A program made the translations under genes and the position numbers. Of a stretch of 22,383 bases of DNA, positions 13,060-20,255 are shown piece by piece. The notes beneath the pieces are model-generated. The model ran no database searches. It had not been told where the DNA came from and saw only the letters and a list, made by a program, of their open reading frames with translations. The stretch covers positions 1-22,383 of the IMG/VR virus record IMGVR_UViG_3300023174_003642, one strand, 5' to 3'. Within the stretch, counting starts at the first letter, position 1, and each line of letters opens with the position of its first letter. The DNA is from a virus.

Positions 13060-15119
13060 TACTTGTCCTTAAGATTCTCCGTGATGAGTTTGATTTCACA
13101 GCCGTCTGTTGTGCAGTAAGCCTCGCCAATTGCATCAGCAGCCATTCCAGCATACACCCCTGAGAAGTCAATTGGGAAGAGTTTGTGCTCTCCATCTTCA
13201 CGGTACTCATCTTCGGTAATCTGCGTGTAAGGCATCTGTGGGTAGGTGAAGTTGCCAGACGGTAAGAATGAAACAGTCTTCAACTGACCGTCGTACATAT
13301 GCAGAACGGTTCCGATGTGGTCTGCTTCAGACTCTGGGTCGAATGAGATTGTCACGGATACAGAGTTATCTGACCAGTAACGCTGTGCAGTTGCCGCGAG
13401 AGACATCTTCTCAAAGATAGTTACATCTTTTTCTGCGCGCTCTGCATCAGACTTGATTGGGAAGAATACAACAGAGGTTGTGTCTGGAGATTCTGATGCA
13501 GGTTCAATGCGGTAGTTTGCCATCTTGAAAAGTGGAAGCATTGGGTCGCCATTTGAGAAACGGATTGCACGAAGGAAGTATTTACCGCCGGGAGTCCAGT
13601 GAACACCGGGAGATTCTCCAGCAAGAATGGATACAGTTCCTGAAGGCTTAACGGTTGTCGTCTTGATTGACTCGCGAATACCTAACCACTCTGAGTAAAG
13701 AATGTCATAACGCTTGATGTTATCGTATCCTGCGTCCATCCACTCGCGAAGAGTTGGTAGACCCTGACGGTCAGCAAAGTTTGCTACGCCAGACATTGAA
13801 GTTCCGATGCGTCGATTTCTCTGCATGATTGCGTTTGTTTCTTCCCAGTGAGTTGGAAGAAGCGTAACGGTCTTAGCGTAAAGGTACGCAAACTTTAATG
13901 TGCGGTTGTAGTCTTCGATTGATTCGTGACGGTTGAGGTAAGTCTCAACAAGTGTGCACATCTCGAAAGATTCTAGAGACTGTTCAGCGCAAGGATTGTA
14001 GCCAGCAATGCGGTGGTCTTTGTTGTTGATTGGGTCAGCAAGACGACCGTACTTCTTTGATACGTCAAGCCAGATTACGCCGGGTTCTCCGTTGCGAGCG
14101 ATGCCATCAACGATTGGTGAAAGGTCTTGACCGACTGAGACGGATACAGAGTTGTTAGACATCCATCCCCAACCCGGCGCGCTAGGGTCATAGGAGTTGC
14201 GCTCTGGGAAAACTTCCGCGTTCTTTAGGTTGAGGAAGTCTTGGTCATCGATAGAACCGATTAGGAGTTCTGCAGAGCGTCGAACATTTCCTGATACGAC
14301 ACATACACCAATGAGATTACCAATATCAGCAATATCCCTCTTCGTAACAAGTTCACCAGCACGCTCCTTGAATAGTTTTGTGATGTAGTTGTGTAGACGC
14401 TCTAACGGTGCGTGACCTGCAGCAGTTCCACCGAAGGTAGCAATAGGTGCGCCTTCTGGACGAATTTCTGAGTAATCAAACTCGTAAGTTGGTTGGTCTG
14501 CTTTTAGGTAAGAGTTGATAAGAGCAACGGTTGATTCAACCCAACCTTCACGAGTATCTGGGATAGCAAAAACTTCTACATCAGACTTAGGTGCGTAAAT
14601 AGTAAATTCCTTTTCAGCACCCTTATCATCAAAGCCCACACCAACACCAAGCATTGACGCTTCCATCAGGAACGCAAAAGGTTTAGCAGGATTGTTCTTG
14701 GTCATTTCTAAAGTTGAAACAAACGCGCAGTTTTGAAGCGCGGCTGAGTTCTTCTGCACATTAACAATAGGAGTTCCCATAACCCACAAGCCTCTGCCGG
14801 GTGGAGTCCACTTCAGATTGAATAAACGGTCGAACGCTTCTTTTGCGGATGCAGATGCCTTAGCGTCAGACCATGGAAGACGGTTAGTTTTGCAGTGGTC
14901 TTTCTGTAGTGAGTACATGCCATTAATGACGCGCTCACAAACATCTACCCAAGTTTCTTTAGTTCCGTCTGGCTTCTTGCGTGAGTAAGTACGCAAGAAA
15001 GTAATCTCACCTACAGAGTTGCCACCAGCATCGCGGTAGCCAAATGGTGCTTTCTTATCTTTATAAGAAGCAACAAACTCCTCGTTAAGACGGAAGGAAA
15101 ATTGGACAGAAATAGACAT
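13059..15119 (-). CDS. Adenosylcobalamin-dependent (class II) ribonucleotide reductase
   Basis: Reduces ribonucleotides to deoxyribonucleotides with a cobalamin-generated thiyl radical. The 686-residue protein follows the monomeric RTPR type: TPPGRGLWVMGT (105-116), NCAF with Cys131, NPCAE with the thiyl Cys377 and Glu379, and Cys388, 11 residues after the thiyl Cys as in Lactobacillus leichmannii RTPR. KPSGTVSILAGESPGVHW and a C-terminal C-x(4)-C pair (669/674) for re-reduction complete the set. It needs no small subunit but does need host B12. The start has GAGGT before the ATG, and a promoter lies at 15177-15205. It leads the operon with the zinc-ribbon and DUF3039 genes. Confidence 0.95.
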   Translation of the reverse strand: MSISVQFSFRLNEEFVASYKDKKAPFGYRDAGGNSVGEITFLRTYSRKKPDGTKETWVDVCERVINGMYSLQKDHCKTNRLPWSDAKASASAKEAFDRLFNLKWTPPGRGLWVMGTPIVNVQKNSAALQNCAFVSTLEMTKNNPAKPFAFLMEASMLGVGVGFDDKGAEKEFTIYAPKSDVEVFAIPDTREGWVESTVALINSYLKADQPTYEFDYSEIRPEGAPIATFGGTAAGHAPLERLHNYITKLFKERAGELVTKRDIADIGNLIGVCVVSGNVRRSAELLIGSIDDQDFLNLKNAEVFPERNSYDPSAPGWGWMSNNSVSVSVGQDLSPIVDGIARNGEPGVIWLDVSKKYGRLADPINNKDHRIAGYNPCAEQSLESFEMCTLVETYLNRHESIEDYNRTLKFAYLYAKTVTLLPTHWEETNAIMQRNRRIGTSMSGVANFADRQGLPTLREWMDAGYDNIKRYDILYSEWLGIRESIKTTTVKPSGTVSILAGESPGVHWTPGGKYFLRAIRFSNGDPMLPLFKMANYRIEPASESPDTTSVVFFPIKSDAERAEKDVTIFEKMSLAATAQRYWSDNSVSVTISFDPESEADHIGTVLHMYDGQLKTVSFLPSGNFTYPQMPYTQITEDEYREDGEHKLFPIDFSGVYAGMAADAIGEAYCTTDGCEIKLITENLKDK

Positions 15120-15176
15120 ATGTAACCTCGTGTTTAGGGGGATAATTTAGTGCAGAGTTAAAATACTAGCAGGTAG

Positions 15177-15205
15177 AGCATAGGGGTATTTACTTCAGGG
15201 AGCAA
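15177..15205 (-). promoter_or_regulatory. Promoter of the ribonucleotide reductase operon
   Basis: On the minus strand TTGCTC (15200-15205), 17 nt spacer, TATGCT (15177-15182). This predicts a leader of about 50 nt carrying the GAGGT site. A hairpin GTATTTGCT/AGTAAATAC (15186-15209) overlaps the promoter and could be an operator. Confidence 0.5.
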
Positions 15206-15213
15206 ATACTTCG

Positions 15214-15411
15214 TTATTTTTTGAACTTAGGTCCATTGATTTCAGTACGAACAACTTCAGTACTTGCAAGAATGCCAAGAATAAACTGTTCAGATTCTCC
15301 GCTCATATACGCATCACTACGGATACTGTTCAGTTTAGTTAAAATTCTGAACAGTCGTTCGCTCTCTAACATTGAATCGTTTTTAGCATAATAACTTTTT
15401 TCGTTGTCCAT
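15214..15411 (-). CDS. Small hypothetical protein
   Basis: A 65-residue, probably helical, soluble protein (SERLFRILTKLNSIRSDAYMSGESEQFILGIL in the middle). Its ATG follows the stop of the HAD phosphatase gene without a gap. It is the last gene of the long leftward operon before the reductase promoter. No family recognised. Confidence 0.65.
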   Translation of the reverse strand: MDNEKSYYAKNDSMLESERLFRILTKLNSIRSDAYMSGESEQFILGILASTEVVRTEINGPKFKK

Positions 15412-15840
15412 TTAAAAATCTCCCGGCTGTACTTGTAGACACTTTAGTCCAATCTCACGCCACATATCAACTACCTGTTGACGGTCATCAAAAACGCATA
15501 AGACATCATATTCATCTTTGATTTGGTTCTCGTAGATTTCTTGTTTAACAATTGCGTCTTTACGGAAGTCACCAGTCTGTCTCATATAAAGACCAAAGTA
15601 ATAGGGACAGTAAGTAGCAAGCCATGTTCTTGTAACGGTGATACAGTCGTCACTTCTTCCAGTAACAAAAAGAATTCTATACCCCTGATGCCAAAGAGAA
15701 CGAACTATTTCAAGAATAATCTTGTCAGGGTTATCGTTGATTGCTTCTTTATAGTCATAGATATCTCTATCGGTTTTATGAGAGACCGTGCCGTCAATAT
15801 CAACAATGATTGCTTTAGGTAATGGATTTGATTTTTTCAT
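15412..15840 (-). CDS. HAD-superfamily phosphatase (polynucleotide 3'-phosphatase type)
   Basis: A 142-residue protein with all HAD motifs: DIDGT with nucleophile Asp14 and acid Asp16, FVTGRSDD, a conserved Lys in FRKDAIVK, and VFDDRQQVVDMWREIGL. This layout, with the closing CLQVQPGDF, matches the phosphatase half of T4-type polynucleotide kinase and its stand-alone phage relatives. It probably trims 3'-phosphates on nucleic acid ends, for example in tRNA or DNA repair. The kinase half is absent. AGGG lies 5 nt before the ATG; the 5' end overlaps a micro-gene. Confidence 0.85.
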   Translation of the reverse strand: MKKSNPLPKAIIVDIDGTVSHKTDRDIYDYKEAINDNPDKIILEIVRSLWHQGYRILFVTGRSDDCITVTRTWLATYCPYYFGLYMRQTGDFRKDAIVKQEIYENQIKDEYDVLCVFDDRQQVVDMWREIGLKCLQVQPGDF

Positions 15841-15979
15841 TTTCCCTGTCTAATTCTTCTAAAATTCTTAAAGCAAGATATTTTTCACCAAGAGATAAAT
15901 CTGTATAAAAGTTACTACAAGCATTAACCGCAGTGTTGCAGATTTCTCTAATTCTTTGTTCTTTTAGTTTATCGCTCAT
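15815..15979 (-). CDS. 54-residue helical micro-protein
   Basis: A 54-residue protein starting MSDKLKEQRI, with heptad-like charged helices (LRILEELDRENEKIK at the end). GGAGA lies 8 nt before the ATG. It overlaps the HAD gene by 26 nt and the upstream membrane protein by 11 nt, so it is part of a tightly packed chain. Unknown function. Confidence 0.65.
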   Translation of the reverse strand: MSDKLKEQRIREICNTAVNACSNFYTDLSLGEKYLALRILEELDRENEKIKSIT

Positions 15980-16190
15980 TTTTAGTTCTCCATTCAGTAA
16001 ACGATTTTATATATACAATTGAGTAAGCAATCGCCATAAAGATAAAACCGTATTGTTTTGTTGCTAGTGAGTAAGCAATCCAAATGCATTCGTTTGTGAG
16101 AAGTACAAGCCATCCCCAAATTGTTTTACGACCTACAAAAAAGATTCCAGTGACACCGATGATGCCTAAGACGTAAGACCAATATGTCAT
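15969..16190 (-). CDS. Small membrane protein of actinophage type
   Basis: A 73-residue protein with three hydrophobic segments (about 5-19, 25-42 and 48-62) around GRKTIWGWLVLLTNECIWIAYSLATKQYGF. Similar short proteins with a WGWLV...W..Y.LAT.Q.GF pattern occur in actinobacterial phages. The ATG directly follows the previous stop. Role unknown. Confidence 0.7.
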   Translation of the reverse strand: MTYWSYVLGIIGVTGIFFVGRKTIWGWLVLLTNECIWIAYSLATKQYGFIFMAIAYSIVYIKSFTEWRTKNER

Positions 16191-16298
16191 TTACTTTTTG
16201 TTTCTTTTGGATTGAATGTAGTTAAGCAATCCTAGACCGCAATTAAGCGCAACAAAGAACAAGATAAGTATTTCTACAACACTTGATGCTATTTTCAT
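16191..16298 (-). CDS. 35-residue membrane micro-protein
   Basis: Starts MKIASSVVEILILFFVALNC and ends in a basic tail (QSKRNKK), giving a single transmembrane helix with positive-inside topology. Its ATG overlaps the upstream stop as ATGA, and its stop abuts the next ATG. The ribosome site is weak, so it is probably coupled. Confidence 0.55.
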   Translation of the reverse strand: MKIASSVVEILILFFVALNCGLGLLNYIQSKRNKK

Positions 16299-16435
16299 TT
16301 TTTATCTTTTCTTTTCTTTTGATTTTTATGGTCATCTAAAACCATTAAGAGCATTGAGATAGATGCTCCTGCAAGTGCAATAGATAGACACGCACAAATA
16401 ATTCCGCCAATGATGTTATCTAATGTCATTATCAT
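16295..16435 (-). CDS. 46-residue membrane micro-protein
   Basis: One hydrophobic helix (about residues 7-32) followed by a very basic tail (KNQKKRKDKK). Two in-frame ATGs at 16435 and 16429 are possible starts. It overlaps the neighbouring micro-genes on both sides. The shape recalls small holin- or pinholin-like proteins, but nothing proves this. Confidence 0.5.
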   Translation of the reverse strand: MIMTLDNIIGGIICACLSIALAGASISMLLMVLDDHKNQKKRKDKK

Positions 16436-16520
16436 ATGTTCTTTTTAGGTTTTGATGTACGTCTTTCCACCACTGCTTTATTTCTTTTCTACTTCTTAGG
16501 TAAGAGAGAAGTCTATTCAT
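16416..16520 (-). CDS. 34-residue basic micro-protein
   Basis: Starts MNRLLSYLRSRKEIKQWWKD. Its ATG overlaps the stop of the 73-residue gene as ATGA and its 3' end overlaps the next gene by 20 nt. It is amphipathic and basic. Kept because of the overlap arrangement; the least certain of the chain. Confidence 0.4.
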   Translation of the reverse strand: MNRLLSYLRSRKEIKQWWKDVHQNLKRTYDNDIR

Positions 16521-16738
16521 TCGGTGTCACCGTCCACTGCTTTTAGGGTTGAACAAGGTATGTCCTCGTCTCTGCAAAAAATGCAAGGTATTTGCTCTCC
16601 AATATAACTAGGATTTGGTATATGAAGTTCGCGAACTCTTTGTATAGAATCAAAAAGATTATTAAATCCTTCTGCAAGAATTATGTATTGTTCTAAAAGT
16701 TCTTCGTGTGTAAGAGATTCTGGATTTAAAAATGTCAC
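16517..16738 (-). CDS. Small Cys-containing phage protein
   Basis: A 73-residue acidic protein with GTG start overlapping the upstream stop (GTGA). The N-terminal half is helical (HEELLEQYIILAEGFNNLFDSIQRVRELH). The C-terminal half carries C-x2-C-x6-C (Cys52, Cys55, Cys62) in IPCIFCRDEDIPCSTL, a probable metal site. The layout is familiar from actinophage hypothetical proteins. Confidence 0.65.
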   Translation of the reverse strand: MTFLNPESLTHEELLEQYIILAEGFNNLFDSIQRVRELHIPNPSYIGEQIPCIFCRDEDIPCSTLKAVDGDTE

Positions 16739-16875
16739 TTCTTTTTGGATTCCTTTTTTCTTGGTCTTCTTGATTCAATAAAAGACTTACACTCGCAGTC
16801 TTTTGCGACACAACTTGCTCTCAGGAGGAGATGTTCGTGGTCTGTGTGACCGCATTGGCAGTAAAGGATAGCCAT
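16735..16875 (-). CDS. 46-residue zinc-finger micro-protein
   Basis: MAILYCQCGHTDHEH at the start, then Cys22, Cys27 and Cys29, ending in a basic tail (RRPRKKESKKK). The C-x-C-x-H and C-x4-C-x-C pairs suggest one zinc site with a nucleic-acid-binding tail. Its ATG shares a base with the methyltransferase stop (TAATG), so it is coupled to that gene. Confidence 0.65.
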   Translation of the reverse strand: MAILYCQCGHTDHEHLLLRASCVAKDCECKSFIESRRPRKKESKKK

Positions 16876-18071
16876 TAGTTATCTTCTTTATTATCTAACT
16901 GATGTTGGATTCTGGCGTTTGCTATGGCGATGTACTCGGAGTCAAGTTCTATGCCGATGAAGTTGAAGCCTTCAATGACTGCGCCTTTACCTGTTGAACC
17001 TGAACCCATGAATGGGTCAAGAACAATGCCGTTTGGCGGTGTGATTAGTTTCACGAGGTAGCGCATCAGGTCTGTTGGTTTAACTGTCGGGTGATTGTTC
17101 TTGCTTGGTTGCGTAGTAAATTTATCATTTACAGAGCCATTTCCTAAGTCTTGTCCGTTTTTTTGATTTCCAAATTTTTTAGTTTTTTCCTCAAACTTAT
17201 CTAGCCCTTCGTTGCGGTCTTTTTTATTGGCTTTAGGACAGTAAAAGAAACGGGCAGGTTCACCTAGCAGTTCACCAACTTCGTCACTGCCATCGTGAAT
17301 GATGTTTGCAGGGAAACGACCTTCGGATGCTTTCCATCCACCTGAACCGTCACCACCTGAAACTGTCTCTTGTGTTCCAAAAGTTGCGGTTCGACTTCCA
17401 GCACTTGGTTCATCACCTTTGGCAATACTTATTCTGCTTGCGTCAATATTCAACGCGCCTGTTCCGTGAACCAATACATTTTGAGCAACAGTTCCAGTAA
17501 AAGGTTTGCGCGCCAAGACTAAAGGTTCGTGTGCTGGTTTTAATGCCGTTCCCCAACCTTCCCATTGTTGTGCTTCATCTGTAATTGCAGTTTCGGTTCT
17601 ATCGCATTGACAAGGATTCCCAGACGCTAAAGCCTTCAAGCAAACAGCGCAACGCCTATTCTTACTTATTTCTCCAACTTCACCCTTTTTTTGCATTGGT
17701 AAAGTGAGCCACTTTTCACGCTCTGCCCCTGCCAATTTGTCAATTGCCTTACTTATATTGTGAGACTTGGGAAACCCTGAACCATAAAGCCACATAATTT
17801 GGTCACGAATCTGAAACCCTGCATCTTCAATAGCAACTGCCATGCGGTGATAGGTGCGCGAACCACTGAACGCCAACAAGTGACCGCCGGGTTTTAGCAC
17901 TCGCAGTGCTTCAGTCCAGACTTCAACATTGAACGCAATGCCAGTGCTATCCCAGGATTTTGACATGAATCCAATTTCATAAGGTGGGTCGGTGACTATA
18001 GAGTCAACGCTGTTGTCTGGCATAGAACGCATTACATCAATGCAGTCTCCATTGTGGATTGTAAAAGTCAT
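16875..18071 (-). CDS. DNA methyltransferase, DPPY type with zinc-knuckle insertion
   Basis: Transfers a methyl group from SAM to an exocyclic amino group of DNA (N6-adenine or N4-cytosine). The 398-residue protein has the catalytic motif DPPY (28-31) first and the SAM-binding motif DPFMGSGSTG (352-361) last, the beta-class order. HPTVKP precedes the latter. Between them is a long variable region for target recognition, which holds a small four-cysteine knuckle (Cys141, 144, 154 and 156; CAVC...CQC). No restriction enzyme gene is nearby, so it is an orphan enzyme, probably shielding phage DNA from host restriction or marking it. It stands between two small genes in the leftward operon. Confidence 0.93.
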   Translation of the reverse strand: MTFTIHNGDCIDVMRSMPDNSVDSIVTDPPYEIGFMSKSWDSTGIAFNVEVWTEALRVLKPGGHLLAFSGSRTYHRMAVAIEDAGFQIRDQIMWLYGSGFPKSHNISKAIDKLAGAEREKWLTLPMQKKGEVGEISKNRRCAVCLKALASGNPCQCDRTETAITDEAQQWEGWGTALKPAHEPLVLARKPFTGTVAQNVLVHGTGALNIDASRISIAKGDEPSAGSRTATFGTQETVSGGDGSGGWKASEGRFPANIIHDGSDEVGELLGEPARFFYCPKANKKDRNEGLDKFEEKTKKFGNQKNGQDLGNGSVNDKFTTQPSKNNHPTVKPTDLMRYLVKLITPPNGIVLDPFMGSGSTGKGAVIEGFNFIGIELDSEYIAIANARIQHQLDNKEDN

Positions 18072-18072
18072 T

Positions 18073-18348
18073 TTATTTACCGTCTAACGCTGTTAAAATC
18101 TCTTCTTGCGGAATATCTTCATGGTCACCATGAACTCGGTAGGAATCAATCACATCACGCACGCGCTGGATTGCTTCTTCTAAAGCATTAACTTTATTGG
18201 TGAGCCGAGTAATCATAGTTCCCATCTCATGCCGAGACATGAGTTTGCTTTTTTCATCTTCTTTACTGTCTTCAGTAATAGTGACTTTAAGTCCCGAAGC
18301 ATAGGTATTAGTTGTTGTAGTTGTGACTATTTTGTTGTTAAAACTCAA
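18073..18348 (-). CDS. Small coiled-coil protein
   Basis: A 91-residue protein: a Thr-rich N-terminus, then a predicted coiled coil (SRHEMGTMITRLTNKVNALEEAIQRVRDVI, about 38-67) and an acidic end. It starts at TTG 18348 behind a strong AGGAGA site and overlaps the upstream gene. It lies one base before the methyltransferase start region. No family recognised. Confidence 0.65.
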   Translation of the reverse strand: MSFNNKIVTTTTTNTYASGLKVTITEDSKEDEKSKLMSRHEMGTMITRLTNKVNALEEAIQRVRDVIDSYRVHGDHEDIPQEEILTALDGK

Positions 18349-18619
18349 TGTGCTCTCCTAGCATTTTACCTGCAACAACTTCTGCAAGGTCCTTACAATT
18401 ACAGTCTATAACATCTTTGTCGCACTCTAAGTCGTGCCAAGCAAGTATTTCTCTAGACACACATTCGCGTATAATTTCTTCAATACCACCTACAACTAAG
18501 TCTGCATCTCTACGAAGAATTAACTCTTGGTGGCTATGATGCATATCATACTTTTTAAATATAAAAGTGACCTTATCAATCAACTTTGAGTAAATTGTCG
18601 ACGGTAATGTCGTTGGCAT
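18338..18619 (-). CDS. Small hypothetical protein with Cys/His content
   Basis: A 93-residue protein with HHSHQE near residue 27 and ECDKDVIDCNC near residue 65, suggesting possible metal binding. AAGGAG lies 7 nt before the ATG. It overlaps the ClgR-like gene by 44 nt at its 5' end and the coiled-coil gene by 11 nt. No family recognised. Confidence 0.6.
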   Translation of the reverse strand: MPTTLPSTIYSKLIDKVTFIFKKYDMHHSHQELILRRDADLVVGGIEEIIRECVSREILAWHDLECDKDVIDCNCKDLAEVVAGKMLGEHIEF

Positions 18620-18869
18620 ACAGCAACTCCTTTTCTAGAATAACTTTCTGCATATCAACTGCTACATCAATCATTAACTCCTCAACGGATATATTCAGGG
18701 CTGTGCAGATTGACTGAAGTACAGATGATGAAACATCTTTAAGACCGCGCTCGACTTCAGATAGATATGTATAGGAAACGAACGCCCTATCTGCCGTACC
18801 TCGTAAGGTACGGTTTTGGGCAGTTCGCTCCCTATTTATTGCTTGTCCTATGTATTCTTTTAGTAGCAA
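18576..18869 (-). CDS. ClgR-like XRE-family regulator
   Basis: A 97-residue helix-turn-helix protein. RTLRGTADRAFVSYTYLSEVERGLKDVSSSVLQSICTALNISVEEL (about residues 19-64) closely follows the actinobacterial ClgR regulator, whose host versions activate the Clp protease genes (typical wording: RTLREVS..ARVSLGYLSEVERG.KE.SSELL.SIC.AL). A phage copy might take over host proteolysis control or regulate the phage's own operon. The start is TTG 18869 with a perfect AAGGAGG 4 nt upstream. It precedes the methyltransferase operon. Confidence 0.8.
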   Translation of the reverse strand: MLLKEYIGQAINRERTAQNRTLRGTADRAFVSYTYLSEVERGLKDVSSSVLQSICTALNISVEELMIDVAVDMQKVILEKELLYANDITVDNLLKVD

Positions 18870-18888
18870 GATACCTCCTTGTTGGTTT

Positions 18889-19248
18889 CTACTTTTTCTT
18901 CCTGAACTTCTTTTTTGGTTCAGTTGGTTCAGACGGTTCAGACGGTGCGTGCCAAAGCGGGTCGTTAATGATTGCTTTTGTCTTTTTGTCTTTTATGTAT
19001 TGTTCGTATTCGTCTTGCTTTTTCTGGAGACGAACCTTGTTATGGATAACGGTAGAGAAGTGGTCTAACAGGATTAGAGCAGATTCAAAGAATGATGCGC
19101 TGTTTACTGCTAGGTCTTCCACATGGAATGTCTGATAAGGGTTCGTAATAGACTGACTAAAACGAGTCTTCAGGTAGTCCTGATGTGCGTTATGCACTGC
19201 TTCTAAGTATTCATCAATGGTGATGAAAAAAGGGTAATTATTATTCAT
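18889..19248 (-). CDS. Hypothetical protein with SEP-rich basic tail
   Basis: A 119-residue, mainly helical protein with a long charged helix (VIHNKVRLQKKQDEYEQYIKDKKTK) and a tail SEPSEPTEPKKKFRKKK. It is the first gene of the long leftward early-type operon and has a strong leaderless promoter, so it is probably expressed early and highly. No family recognised. Confidence 0.7.
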   Translation of the reverse strand: MNNNYPFFITIDEYLEAVHNAHQDYLKTRFSQSITNPYQTFHVEDLAVNSASFFESALILLDHFSTVIHNKVRLQKKQDEYEQYIKDKKTKAIINDPLWHAPSEPSEPTEPKKKFRKKK

Positions 19249-19255
19249 AAGGTCG

Positions 19256-19285
19256 ATGGTAAGGGATTGAGTAGGGGTCTGTCAA
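19256..19285 (-). promoter_or_regulatory. Strong leaderless promoter of the leftward operon
   Basis: On the minus strand a perfect TTGACA (19280-19285), 18 nt spacer, TACCAT (19256-19261), then 7 nt to the ATG at 19248. Confidence 0.7.
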
Positions 19286-19640
19286 GTGGGAATGTATGAT
19301 AATAAAAATTCTAAAAACGTGACATATATAATAACAAAAATAGTGATTATTGGTGGGATAGTCAATGGTGGAATGATTGCCAATAGTGAAATTGCTAATG
19401 ATGTTACTAGTCGGAAAAAGTAAATGGAAAAGTTTTTTATACTAGCCAGAAAAAATATTTTTGGAATAAAAAATCCAACTAGTAACACCATTGAGTATTA
19501 CTGTATTAAGTAATACTGACTATTTTTACCATACGCGCGTACGCGCGCGCTATAGGGGTGACCTGAAAAATAGTCGCTAATTGTGAATGGTAATATAGAT
19601 TGATTGAAGGAATGAATAAATTAAAAATAGAAGGATAGAA
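19286..19640. other. AT-rich divergent region with inverted repeats, origin or control candidate
   Basis: No convincing gene. It contains four structural elements. The 9-bp inverted repeat GTTACTAGT (19403-19411) / ACTAGTAAC (19478-19486) is perfect. The 8-bp hairpin GTATTACT/AGTAATAC (19495-19516) is perfect. The 10-bp inverted repeat GACTATTTTT (19518-19527) / AAAAATAGTC (19566-19575) is perfect. Between its arms lies a 21-nt alternating purine-pyrimidine run (19530-19550) including the palindrome GCGCGTACGCGC. The density of symmetric elements between two divergent operons suits a replication origin or a shared operator region. Confidence 0.5.
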
Positions 19641-19641
19641 C

Positions 19642-19670
19642 TTGCGCTAACATTGTTGGTGATGTAGTAT
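19642..19670 (+). promoter_or_regulatory. Promoter of the rightward operon
   Basis: TTGCGC (19642-19647), 17 nt spacer, TAGTAT (19665-19670), about 40 nt before the first rightward gene. Confidence 0.5.
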
Positions 19671-19709
19671 CTAGGAAGTTCATGCGAAGGAGTAGGAGTG
19701 TGTAATCAA

Positions 19710-19808
19710 ATGAGCAATATGAAAAGACTGTACGAAGCGATGCTCGAAAAAGAGCAAGAACAAGAAATAACCGAAACGGAAACGGAAGAAGGTAGTGCTG
19801 ATGAATAA
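19710..19808 (+). CDS. 32-residue acidic micro-protein
   Basis: Starts MSNMKRLYEAMLEKEQEQE and ends in an acidic run (ETETEEGSADE). GGAGTG lies about 10 nt before the ATG. It overlaps the start of the zinc-binding gene by 8 nt, so translation is probably coupled. Confidence 0.5.
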   Translation: MSNMKRLYEAMLEKEQEQEITETETEEGSADE

Positions 19809-20253
19809 TCCACTTGAAGCAATTGGAATTGAGTTAGAGGAAGTGCTTAGAGTTGACAAGGCTCTAAATACTCGTAAGATTGTTGACGGACGGATTTGTC
19901 TGTGTGGGCATAGTACTGCTCGACATACCCAAGTTGCTGGGCGGACTTTCTGTAAACCGTCAAAGATGGACTGTCCTTGTAAGAAAGAACGGTTAGTCCT
20001 TGAGGTTGATTCGACTCGACCATTTCTTCGTAAGACTGAGGGCGGTGGAGCGATGCACGCTTTGACTCGCGGTTTGGGTGTCCTGATTGAGCAGGGAAAG
20101 TCAGCCGAATGGTTGGTTGATTTGGTCTGTGACAGGTGTGGGGCAGATGATGTTGCTGTGTCTCCTGTTCCTGTAACTCAACACGGAGTTGCATCTACGG
20201 TTGCAACAGGGTATGATGCTTTGTTGTGTCAGGGCTGTCGAGAGGTAATCTGA
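19801..20253 (+). CDS. Conserved zinc-binding phage protein
   Basis: A 150-residue protein with two metal sites. The first is C33-x-C35-x-H37...H42...C51...C58-x-C60 (CLCGHSTARH...CKPSKMDCPC). The second is C110-x2-C113 paired with C143-x2-C146 as a classic zinc ribbon. Between them TRPFLRKTEGGGAMHALTRGLGVL is a distinctive block. Likely a DNA- or protein-binding accessory protein; no exact function is known to me. The frame is open from a GTG at 19795, but ATG 19801 has AAGG 8 nt upstream and is preferred. Confidence 0.7.
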   Translation: MNNPLEAIGIELEEVLRVDKALNTRKIVDGRICLCGHSTARHTQVAGRTFCKPSKMDCPCKKERLVLEVDSTRPFLRKTEGGGAMHALTRGLGVLIEQGKSAEWLVDLVCDRCGADDVAVSPVPVTQHGVASTVATGYDALLCQGCREVI

Positions 20254-20255
20254 TA

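Noticed and set aside
19282-19491. Minus-strand 69-codon hydrophobic frame in the divergent region
   Set aside because: It has no ribosome site or leaderless box, lies over inverted repeats, and its Ile/Phe/Leu content is what AT-rich non-coding DNA gives.
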